From assembly GCA_022573605.1 (NCBI GenBank), contig JACZTQ010000191.1, forward strand, positions 1 to 6,336: DNA of 6,336 bases, given 5' to 3'. The position numbers and the translations under genes were made by a program. Under the pieces are notes generated by a model. That model saw only the letters and a program-made list of their open reading frames with translations. It was not told the origin of the DNA and searched no databases. Of the stretch, positions 1 to 5,000 are shown in pieces (within the stretch, counting starts at the first letter, position 1; every line of letters begins with the position of its first letter). The DNA comes from Pseudomonadota bacterium. GTDB lineage: Bacteria > Pseudomonadota > Alphaproteobacteria > Rhodobacterales > Rhodobacteraceae.

Positions 1-813
1 GAAATAGTCGAACCGGATGCGCTCGAAATTCCAGCGGCCCCGGTTGACGGCGAGGTGCCAGCCCCAGTAATCGTCGCGCCGGCGGTAGACGATGGTGCGG
101 TTGGGCTCGGCCTTCTCGACCATGTAGGGGCCGGAGCTGAGCGGCGCCTCGAGGGTCGATTTGGTGAAGTCGTGGGTCTGGTACCAGGCTTTCGAGAGGA
201 TCGAGAGGCCGGCCACCGACATCGGCAGGTCGCGGCGCGGCGCCTCCGGATGGAAGTCGTAGCGCACCCGCAGCGGCCCCTCGGCGGTGACGCCGGTGAT
301 TGCCGCCAACAGCACCCGGTAGCTCGGGTGGCCCTTGTCGCGCAGGGTCTCGAAGGTGAAGACGAGATCCTCGGCGGTGATCGGCGAGCCGTCGGAGAAG
401 CGCGCCTCCTCGCGCAGCTCGAAGGCGGCCCAGAGCCGGTCAGCCGGATATTCGATCGATTTCGCCACCAGGCCGTAGAGAGAATCGGCCTCGTCATCGG
501 CGCTGGTCATCAGCGAATCGCGGGTCAGGCCGAGGCCGACGGCGGGGTTGCCCTTGAGGATGAACGCGTTGAGGCTGTCGAAGGTGATGCCGCCGACGCC
601 GGTGGAGAAGGTGCCCCCGACCGGGGCATCCGGGTTGACGTAATCGAAGCGATCGAACCCGGCCGGGTATTTCAGGTCGCTGAAGGCCGAGACGCCGTGC
701 GAGATCGTGGTTTCGGCGCCCCAGGCAAACCTGGGTGCCAACCCCGACGGCAGCGCCGCGGTCGCGCCCGCGCCGGCCGCCAGCCGCCCGACATCGCGCC
801 GTGTCCAGAACAT
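1..813 (-). CDS. yejA: YejA-like extracellular oligopeptide-binding protein (SBP family 5), N-terminal part
   Basis: Periplasmic substrate-binding subunit of an ABC importer for oligopeptides; E. coli YejA, with YejBEF, also takes up microcin C. The frame is open from the ATG at 813 to the window edge, giving 271 residues of a family usually near 600, so the C-terminal half lies outside. The N-terminus reads TRRDVGRL followed by an Ala/Gly-rich hydrophobic stretch to about residue 31, which resembles a Tat signal. Family-typical segments follow: FDYVNPDAPVGG (56-67), GNPA (88-91), TSADDEADSLYGL (103-115), ARFSDGSPITAEDLVFTF (137-154), SGPY (227-230) and VNRGRWNF (256-263), the last almost as in E. 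coli YejA. A strong AGGAGG ribosome site (820-825 on this strand) sits 6 nt before the ATG. No transporter permease gene is visible; yejBEF would have to lie to the left. The family assignment is firm; the substrate is inferred. Alphaproteobacteria often carry YejA paralogues, so the exact orthologue is uncertain. Confidence 0.88.
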   Translation of the reverse strand, partial: MFWTRRDVGRLAAGAGATAALPSGLAPRFAWGAETTISHGVSAFSDLKYPAGFDRFDYVNPDAPVGGTFSTGVGGITFDSLNAFILKGNPAVGLGLTRDSLMTSADDEADSLYGLVAKSIEYPADRLWAAFELREEARFSDGSPITAEDLVFTFETLRDKGHPSYRVLLAAITGVTAEGPLRVRYDFHPEAPRRDLPMSVAGLSILSKAWYQTHDFTKSTLEAPLSSGPYMVEKAEPNRTIVYRRRDDYWGWHLAVNRGRWNFERIRFDYF

Positions 814-819
814 GCCCTG

Positions 820-870
820 CCTCCTGTCTTGTTTGTCATAACGGTTAGGGGGTAGGCGGTGGCGTTTCAA
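820..870 (-). promoter_or_regulatory. Possible sigma70 promoter and ribosome site for the yejA-like gene
   Basis: On the minus strand TTGAAA (865-870) lies 17 bp from TAACCG (842-847), a good -35 but poor -10 box, followed by the AGGAGG ribosome site at 820-825. The ribosome site is convincing; the promoter assignment is weak and rests only on spacing and the -35 box. Confidence 0.3.
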
Positions 871-894
871 GCGCGGGGGCCGGATACCGGGTGC

Positions 895-918
895 AAAAAA
901 AGCGGCCGCGCGGCGTGC
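895..918 (-). terminator. Candidate intrinsic terminator downstream of the cytochrome c gene
   Basis: Read on the minus strand, a GC-only hairpin (GC, 2-nt interior loop, GCC, loop GCGC, GGC, C, GC) is followed directly by seven T residues (895-901). It sits about 115 nt past the stop codon of the cytochrome gene and before the yejA-like start, so it would separate the two same-strand genes. The stem is short and interrupted, hence only moderate confidence. Confidence 0.4.
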
Positions 919-940
919 TGCCCCTGTTTCAGGAGAGATT

Positions 941-992
941 GCCCTGACGGCTCCACCCCCCGCTTCGCCCTGACGGCTCCTCCCCCAAAAAC
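941..992. repeat. Imperfect tandem repeat, two 26-bp units
   Basis: The 14-mer GCCCTGACGGCTCC occurs at 941-954 and again at 967-980, each copy followed by a run of C. The first 20 bases of the two units (941-966 and 967-992) differ at one position; the last six diverge. It lies in the noncoding gap between the cytochrome c stop and the yejA-like start. Just beyond it, CCCAAAA (984-990) and TTTTGGG (1005-1011) form an inverted repeat with a 14-nt loop. This looks like a local duplication; no function is evident. Confidence 0.6.
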
Positions 993-1033
993 CCCATTGG
1001 CGGCTTTTGGGACAGGCGCCAGGGAAAACTTGC

Positions 1034-1567
1034 TTACTCGATCAGCGGTTCCGGCGAGCCGTCGATCTGGTTCAGGTAGACGATCAGGTCGATCCGGTCC
1101 TCGAGATCGGGCATACCCTTGAAGGTCATCTTGGTGCCCGGCGCCCATGTCTTCGGCGCTTCGAGGAACCCCAGCAGGTTGTCGAGCGACCAGTCTCCGC
1201 CGTGGTTGGCCATTCCGTCGGAATACTTGAAGCCGGCGGCGGCGCCGATCGGGCGCCCGACAACGCCCCAGAGATGCGGGCCGACGCCATTGGCGCCGTC
1301 GGTGAGCTTGTGGCAGGCCTTGCACTTGCCGAACAGCTTCTCACCCCGGGCCAGGTCGGCCGCCGCGATCAGCGCGGCGAAATCGACGGCGGCTTGCTCG
1401 CTCTCGCCGGTGTCCTCGGCCTCGATCTCGATCGCGAAGGCCAGCGCCTGGTGCTCCGGTTCACCGCGGCCGACGAAGATCAGCTCGGAGAAAAAGCCGA
1501 GCAGCAGGAAGAACAGCAGCGACCCGATGATCGTGCCGACATACATGTTCACCTTTTGAGAATTCAT
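1034..1567 (-). CDS. cycM: Membrane-anchored cytochrome c (CycM/c552 type)
   Basis: Mono-heme c-type cytochrome of 177 residues, expected to be tethered to the periplasmic face and to carry electrons from the bc1 complex to the aa3-type oxidase, as Paracoccus CycM does. Residues about 9-32 form one uncleaved transmembrane helix (GTIIGSLLFFLLLGFFSELIF). An acidic linker follows (about 34-64, many Glu/Asp), as is typical of CycM. The heme-binding motif CKACH is at 82-86, GVGPHLWGVVGR at 94-105 is class I cytochrome c core, and PGTKM places the distal Met ligand at M147. The ATG at 1567 is chosen because it precedes the helix directly and has an AAGGGA-like ribosome site; an in-frame upstream extension runs only antisense to pheA. 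The gene is divergent from pheA with 141 bp between them. coxB and ctaB, for the likely partner oxidase, lie 3.4 kb away. A cytochrome c serving another terminal oxidase cannot be excluded. Confidence 0.9.
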   Translation of the reverse strand: MNSQKVNMYVGTIIGSLLFFLLLGFFSELIFVGRGEPEHQALAFAIEIEAEDTGESEQAAVDFAALIAAADLARGEKLFGKCKACHKLTDGANGVGPHLWGVVGRPIGAAAGFKYSDGMANHGGDWSLDNLLGFLEAPKTWAPGTKMTFKGMPDLEDRIDLIVYLNQIDGSPEPLIE

Positions 1568-1623
1568 GGCTCGCTTTCCCTTATCGTCAGACCCGCACGG
1601 ATCATCTGCGCGACTTTTGCGCA

Positions 1624-1653
1624 TCATTAGCGCCTTCCCGCGCGCTTTGCCAA
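1624..1653 (-). promoter_or_regulatory. Predicted sigma70 promoter of the cytochrome c gene
   Basis: On the minus strand TTGGCA (1648-1653) is followed after 18 bp by TAATGA (1624-1629). This predicts transcription starting near 1617 and a leader of about 50 nt before the ATG at 1567. Both hexamers are close to consensus for a GC-rich genome. No operator repeats are obvious. Confidence 0.45.
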
Positions 1654-1663
1654 GACGTATAAG
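1635..1663 (+). promoter_or_regulatory. Possible sigma70 promoter of pheA
   Basis: TATAAG (1658-1663) is a good -10 box, with TTCCCG (1635-1640) 17 bp upstream as a poor -35 box. The start site would fall near 1670, leaving a leader of about 39 nt. It overlaps the divergent cytochrome c promoter. No leader peptide or attenuator fits into this short leader. Confidence 0.3.
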
Positions 1664-1708
1664 GCGCGACCGAACGCCCAACCGGGCTAAAATTGCGGAG
1701 AATTCAGG

Positions 1709-2575
1709 ATGAACACCACGGCTCGGGGCAGAATCGCCTTCCAGGGCGAGCTTGGCGCCTACTCGCACCAGGCCTGCCGCGAGACCTATGCGGAGCTGGA
1801 GCCGGTGCCCTGCCCGACCTTCGAGGAGGCGATCGCCGAGGTCCGCCAGGGCGACGCCCGCCTCGCCATGCTGCCGATCGAGAACTCGCTCTATGGCCGG
1901 GTGGCGGACATCCACCACCTGCTGCCGCAAAGCGGGCTCTACATCATCCGCGAGCATTTCGTGCCGATCCGGTTGCAGCTTCTCGGCCTGCCCGGGGCCC
2001 GGCTGGAGGAGATCAGCGAGGCCCAGAGCCACACCGTGGCGCTGGGCCAGTGCCGCCGCTTCCTCAAGACCCACGCCATCAGGCCGGTGACCGGCGCCGA
2101 CACCGCGGGCAGTGCGGTGCAGGTGGCCGAGGGCGGCGACAAGAGCCGCGCCGCGATCGCCTCGACCCTGGCCGGGGAGATCAACGGGCTGGTGGTGCTG
2201 GCCGCCGACATCGAGGACGCCGACCACAACACCACCCGGTTCCTGGCCATGTCGCGCCAGAAGATCGAGGCCGACCGGCTCGACGGCGCGGCCATGACCA
2301 GCTTCGTGTTCGAGGTCCGCAACGTGCCCGCGGCGCTCTACAAGGCGATGGGCGGGTTCGCCACCAACGGCGTCAACATGGTCAAGCTGGAGAGCTACAT
2401 GGTGAACGGCTCGTTCACCGCGACCCGGTTCTATGCCGAGGTCGAGGGCCACCCGGACGACCGCCCGGTGGAACTGGCGCTGGAGGAGCTGGGTTTCTTC
2501 TGCAAGCAGATGAAGGTGCTGGGGGTGTATCCGAAGAGCGCCTATCGCGAGGAGGCGGCGAAGCGGGGCGGGTGA
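1709..2575 (+). CDS. pheA: Prephenate dehydratase (PDT plus ACT domain)
   Basis: Converts prephenate to phenylpyruvate, water and CO2, the committed step of phenylalanine synthesis, in the cytoplasm. The 288-residue length fits the monofunctional enzyme, with no chorismate mutase domain in front as in E. coli PheA. The catalytic domain spans about residues 8-185: FQGELGAYSHQAC (11-23), LPIENSLYGRVADIHHLLP (55-73) and NTTRF (174-178), which carries the catalytic Thr-Arg-Phe motif. A C-terminal ACT domain follows (about 198-275) with GVNMVKLESY (221-230), the phenylalanine-binding signature, so feedback inhibition by Phe is expected. The ATG has GGAG 8 nt upstream (1697-1700). Base composition is very GC-rich (45 of 60 bases at 1981-2040), normal for this window. 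It is divergent from the cytochrome c gene and followed by the REP-flanked nuclease segment. A chorismate mutase must be encoded elsewhere. Confidence 0.95.
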   Translation: MNTTARGRIAFQGELGAYSHQACRETYAELEPVPCPTFEEAIAEVRQGDARLAMLPIENSLYGRVADIHHLLPQSGLYIIREHFVPIRLQLLGLPGARLEEISEAQSHTVALGQCRRFLKTHAIRPVTGADTAGSAVQVAEGGDKSRAAIASTLAGEINGLVVLAADIEDADHNTTRFLAMSRQKIEADRLDGAAMTSFVFEVRNVPAALYKAMGGFATNGVNMVKLESYMVNGSFTATRFYAEVEGHPDDRPVELALEELGFFCKQMKVLGVYPKSAYREEAAKRGG

Positions 2576-2588
2576 GGTGGCGGTGTTT

Positions 2589-2611
2589 GTAGGTGCATGC
2601 TTGCACTCACC
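2589..2611 (+). repeat. REP-like palindrome A1 (GTAG head)
   Basis: Head GTAG (2589-2592) followed by an imperfect hairpin: GTGCATGC, loop TT, GCACTCAC. The 5-bp core GTGCA/TGCAC (2593-2597 with 2602-2606) is perfect; the outer part is degenerate. A GTAG head abutting a palindrome is the hallmark of REP elements mobilised by RAYT transposases. It begins 14 nt after the pheA stop and could also act as a transcript end for pheA. Confidence 0.6.
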
Positions 2612-2630
2612 GTCGGTCCCGGAATCTTTT

Positions 2631-2654
2631 GGTGCGTGCGAGCACGCACGCTAC
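2631..2654 (-). repeat. REP-like palindrome A2, inverted relative to A1
   Basis: Perfect 8-bp inverted repeat GTGCGTGC (2632-2639) and GCACGCAC (2642-2649), with the complement of the GTAG head (CTAC) at 2651-2654. Reverse-complemented, it matches A1 at 16 of 19 hairpin positions, with a one-base insertion after the head. It faces A1 across a 19-bp spacer, the arrangement of a BIME. A further imperfect inverted pair, CGGTCCCGGAA (2614-2624) and TTCCGACCG (2664-2672), encloses it. Confidence 0.6.
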
Positions 2655-2708
2655 GCTCGCTATTTCCGACCGGTCGCCTGTGACCGTTGGTTGTTCTGGG
2701 AGGCATCG

Positions 2709-3206
2709 ATGGGCATTCTGCGTTTTCTCTTTCGGGCTGTGGTATCGGGCCAAAGCCACGCCAAGAAGCAGAAACGGCGCCAAGGCAATCAGCGGCCAAC
2801 TTCAGCAAACCGTGGAAATCAACCTTTTCGCTTGCCGGTCTTCCCGGAGGTTGGGGAATTTAAGGGCAAGTGTCACGTAATTGATGGGGACACGATTGTC
2901 ATCAAGCGTACCAAAATCCGATTGGCGGGTGTTGATGCGCCGGAGATAGATCAGCCTTGGGGCCAGAAAGCGAAGTGGGCGATGGTGGAGTTGTGCAAGG
3001 GACACGTTGTCACAGCAAAGCTGAATGGCGAGCGCTCCAAGGATAGGCTAGTCGCGACGTGCTACCTGCCGGATGGCCGTGATATTGGAGCCGAGTTGAT
3101 TAAACAGGGTTTGGCGCTGGATTGGGGCCATTTCTCCGGTGGAAGGTATCGTCACCTTGAGCCCAAGGGCGTCCGACGGAAGCTGAGACAGGCTCACCTT
3201 CGGTAA
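2709..3206 (+). CDS. Thermonuclease-family (SNase-like) protein
   Basis: Predicted Ca2+-dependent phosphodiesterase of the staphylococcal nuclease fold, 165 residues. Residues about 52-160 form the SNc domain. VIDGDT (57-62), IRLAGVDAPEI (70-80) and SKDRLVATCYLPDG (110-123) supply the equivalents of SNase Asp21, Arg35, Asp40, Glu43 and Arg87 (D61, R71, D76, E79, R113), so the active site looks intact. ELIKQGLALDW (129-139) and FSGGRYRHLEPKG (142-154) complete the family pattern. The first 50 residues are a basic extension with a short hydrophobic start (MGILRFLFRAVVSG), possibly a weak membrane anchor or poor signal; location is uncertain. The ATG at 2709 is chosen because GGGAGG lies 5 nt upstream and the in-frame extension to 2577 would translate REP DNA. 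Base composition is visibly lower in GC than its neighbours (31 of 60 at 2881-2940), and REP pairs flank it, suggesting acquisition. Target nucleic acid and role are unknown. Confidence 0.88.
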   Translation: MGILRFLFRAVVSGQSHAKKQKRRQGNQRPTSANRGNQPFRLPVFPEVGEFKGKCHVIDGDTIVIKRTKIRLAGVDAPEIDQPWGQKAKWAMVELCKGHVVTAKLNGERSKDRLVATCYLPDGRDIGAELIKQGLALDWGHFSGGRYRHLEPKGVRRKLRQAHLR

Positions 3207-3215
3207 AGGGGGGCA

Positions 3216-3247
3216 GCGCACCATCGAAGTTGGCAAAGTCGGTGCGC
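3216..3247 (+). terminator. Inverted repeat after the nuclease gene, possible transcript end
   Basis: GCGCACC (3216-3222) and GGTGCGC (3241-3247) form a perfect 7-bp stem with an 18-nt loop, starting 10 nt after the nuclease stop. There is no T-tract, so an ordinary intrinsic terminator is doubtful. It may instead stabilise the 3' end or be a degenerate repeat. Confidence 0.35.
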
Positions 3248-3255
3248 GCAGCAAA

Positions 3256-3278
3256 CGTAGGGCGGAACTTGTTCCGCC
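3256..3278 (+). repeat. REP-like palindrome B1 (cGTAG head)
   Basis: Head CGTAG (3256-3260), then a hairpin beginning one base inside it: GGCGGAAC (3261-3268), loop TT, GTTCCGCC (3271-3278), a perfect 8-bp stem. Together with B2 it forms a mirror-image pair between the convergent nuclease and tldD genes. Confidence 0.75.
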
Positions 3279-3300
3279 ACTCCCCCGCCGCCGGGACAAT

Positions 3301-3323
3301 GGCGGGTCAAGACCCGCCCTACG
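3301..3323 (-). repeat. REP-like palindrome B2, inverted partner of B1
   Basis: GGCGGGTC (3301-3308), loop AA, GACCCGCC (3311-3318), then CTACG (3319-3323), the complement of the CGTAG head. Its reverse complement has the same 23-nt length and layout as B1 and differs at only four positions. Those four form two stem pairs (A-T to G-C and A-T to T-A), so pairing is fully kept. The spacer to B1 is 22 bp. Confidence 0.75.
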
Positions 3324-3336
3324 ACCACGGGTCGAG

Positions 3337-3357
3337 GTCCCGGCGCAAGGCCGGGAC
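3337..3357. repeat. GTCCCGGC hairpin next to the tldD 3' end
   Basis: GTCCCGGC (3337-3344), loop GCAAG, GCCGGGAC (3350-3357): a perfect 8-bp stem 12 nt beyond the tldD stop. It lacks a GTAG head, so it belongs to another repeat type or is a stem for ending tldD transcription. A copy of its right arm, GCCGGGACA, also lies at 3290-3298 inside the spacer of the B pair. No T-tract follows on either strand. Confidence 0.5.
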
Positions 3358-3369
3358 ATGGGGGCTCGA

Positions 3370-4812
3370 TCACCCCGCCCCCGCGCCGCCCACCGTCAGG
3401 CCCTCGATCAGCAGGGTCGGCTGGCCCACCCCCACCGGCACGCCCTGGCCGTTCTTGCCGCAGGTGCCGATGCCCGGGTCCATCGCCATGTCGTTGCCGA
3501 CGGCGCGAATGCGGCGCAAGGCCGACGGGCCGTCGCCGATCAGGGTCGCGCCCTTGACCGGGTGCAAAACCTTGCCGTTCTTCACCCGGTAGGCCTCGGT
3601 GCAGGCGAACACGAACTTGCCGTTGGTGATATCGACCTGGCCGCCGCCGAAATTCACCGCGTAGATGCCGTCCTTGATGCCGGCGACGATATCGGCTGGA
3701 TCGGCCTCGCCGCCCAGCATGATGGTGTTGGTCATGCGCGGCATCGGCGGGTGGGCATGGGACTGGCGCCGCCCGTTGCCGGTGGGGGCCGTCCCCATCA
3801 GCCGGGCGTTCTGGCGGTCCTGCATGAGGCCCACCAGGATGCCGTCCTCGATCAGCACGGTGCGGTTGCTCGGCGTGCCCTCGTCGTCGATGCTCAGCGA
3901 GCCGCGCCGGCCGGGCAGGGTGCCGTCGTCGATCACGGTGATGCCGGGGGCGGCGACGCGCTGGCCCATCAACTCGGTGAAGGCCGAGGTGCCCTTGCGG
4001 TTGAAATCGCCCTCGAGCCCGTGGCCGATGGCCTCGTGCAAGAGAATTCCCGGCCAGCCCGGGCCGAGCGCCACCTCCATCACCCCGGCGGGCGCCTCCT
4101 CGGCCTCGAGGTTGACCAGCGCCTGGCGCAGCGCCTCGTCGGCCATCGCCCGCCAGTTGGCGGGCTCGATCAGGTCGTCGTAGCCGCGGCGCCCGCCGGC
4201 GCCGGTGGAGCCAGATTCGCGCAAGCCCTCGTGTTCCACGATGACCGAGATGTTGAGCCGCGACATCGGCCGGTGGTCGCTCACAAGGCCGCCCTCGGGG
4301 CGCAGGATGACGATCTCCTGCACCCCGCCGGCCAGCGAGGCGGAGACCTGGACCACCCGGCGGTCCTTGGCCCGCAGATAGGCGTCGATCTCCTTCAGGA
4401 GGTCGATCTTCAGCGCCAGCGGGTGCTCCGAGACCGGGTCCATCGCTTCGTAGAGGCGCCGGTTGGTGCCCGGCGGCGGCGGCGCCATGGTGCCGCCGCC
4501 GTCGCGCACGGCGAGGCGCGCGGTCTCGGCCGCCCGCGCCAGGGCGGCGTCGGTCAACTCGGTGGAATGGGCGTATCCGGCCGCCCCCCCGGCCACCGCG
4601 CGCAGGCCGAAGCCGCTGCCAGAATCATACGAGGCGTTGCGCAGCCGGCCGTCGTCGAAGGCGAGGATTTCCGAGCGGCGGCGCTCGATAAACAGCTCGC
4701 CGTCGTCGCCCCCGGCGACCGCCCGGCGCAGCACGGCCAGCGCGCGGCTCTGGTCGAGATCGGTCTCGAAGGGGCGGAAAGGGGTGTCCCCGAGCTTCGT
4801 AGTGGCGGGCAT
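3370..4812 (-). CDS. tldD: Metalloprotease TldD
   Basis: Zinc protease subunit that acts with TldE/PmbA in the cytoplasm on unfolded or peptide substrates. In E. coli it trims microcin B17 precursor and degrades the CcdA antitoxin. The 480-residue length matches E. coli TldD (481). The catalytic motif HEAIGHGLEGDF is at 259-270 (HExxxH, H259 and H264), and Cys451 in GTCGKNGQ is the expected third zinc ligand. Other family blocks are VQVSASL (154-160), SIDDEGTP (307-314), QDRQNARLMGTAPTGNGRR (331-349), PMPRMTNT (356-363), NFGGGQVDITNGKFVF (387-402), PVKGATLIG (418-426) and PVGVGQPTL (459-467). The ATG at 4812 is chosen because it gives the family length and has AGGA about 9 nt upstream; the frame stays open further upstream without conservation. 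It is divergent from coxB and convergent with the nuclease gene. No tldE is in the window. Any RiPP link would be speculative here. Confidence 0.95.
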   Translation of the reverse strand: MPATTKLGDTPFRPFETDLDQSRALAVLRRAVAGGDDGELFIERRRSEILAFDDGRLRNASYDSGSGFGLRAVAGGAAGYAHSTELTDAALARAAETARLAVRDGGGTMAPPPPGTNRRLYEAMDPVSEHPLALKIDLLKEIDAYLRAKDRRVVQVSASLAGGVQEIVILRPEGGLVSDHRPMSRLNISVIVEHEGLRESGSTGAGGRRGYDDLIEPANWRAMADEALRQALVNLEAEEAPAGVMEVALGPGWPGILLHEAIGHGLEGDFNRKGTSAFTELMGQRVAAPGITVIDDGTLPGRRGSLSIDDEGTPSNRTVLIEDGILVGLMQDRQNARLMGTAPTGNGRRQSHAHPPMPRMTNTIMLGGEADPADIVAGIKDGIYAVNFGGGQVDITNGKFVFACTEAYRVKNGKVLHPVKGATLIGDGPSALRRIRAVGNDMAMDPGIGTCGKNGQGVPVGVGQPTLLIEGLTVGGAGAG

Positions 4813-5000
4813 GCGCTGGGTCCTGGTGCAAAAAATCCGGTGCTCGGCGGGGGGCATGCGCACAAGAGCGGCGTGCGCGGGCAAAATGCAAGCTTGCTCT
4901 CGGCCGGTCATTATGGTGTTAGACAGGTCGGGAACGGGAAAATCGGGGCGCGGGCCGGCCAATCGGGCCTGCCGCCACCGCAAGATCGGGAAAACGAACG
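4813..5000. promoter_or_regulatory. Divergent tldD/coxB regulatory gap
   Basis: This 188-bp noncoding stretch must hold the start signals for both genes. A weak coxB candidate is TTGCTC (4894-4899) with TGTTAG (4917-4922), 17 bp apart. A perfect 10-bp palindrome GCAAGCTTGC covers 4888-4897. GGGAA (4988-4992) is the coxB ribosome site, 8 nt before its ATG. No riboswitch or recognisable regulator box was seen. Confidence 0.35.

Noticed and set aside
55..855. Open frame on the plus strand opposite the yejA-like gene
   Set aside because: The minus strand gives a clear YejA match. The plus-strand product has no recognisable motif and has shadow-like composition.
859..1122. Small plus-strand frame in the yejA/cytochrome gap
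   Set aside because: No ribosome site or motif, it runs through the tandem repeat and into the antisense of the cytochrome gene.
1034..2452. 472-codon minus-strand frame that includes the cytochrome c
   Set aside because: Only the last 177 residues are real. The upstream part is antisense to pheA and the genuine start is ATG 1567.
1693..2592. Second plus-strand frame over pheA (299 codons)
   Set aside because: Arg/Gly/Pro-rich alternate frame; pheA in the frame starting at 1709 carries all the motifs.
2577..2708. N-terminal extension of the nuclease to 2577
   Set aside because: It would translate the REP palindromes and start two bases past the pheA stop without a ribosome site, whereas ATG 2709 has GGGAGG at good spacing.
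2589..3323. CRISPR array
   Set aside because: The repeats are two facing palindrome pairs of different sequence, not regularly spaced direct repeats, and no cas gene is present.
4888..4897. Perfect palindrome GCAAGCTTGC between tldD and coxB
   Set aside because: A ten-base palindrome is expected by chance several times in a window this size, and there is no second copy to support an operator.
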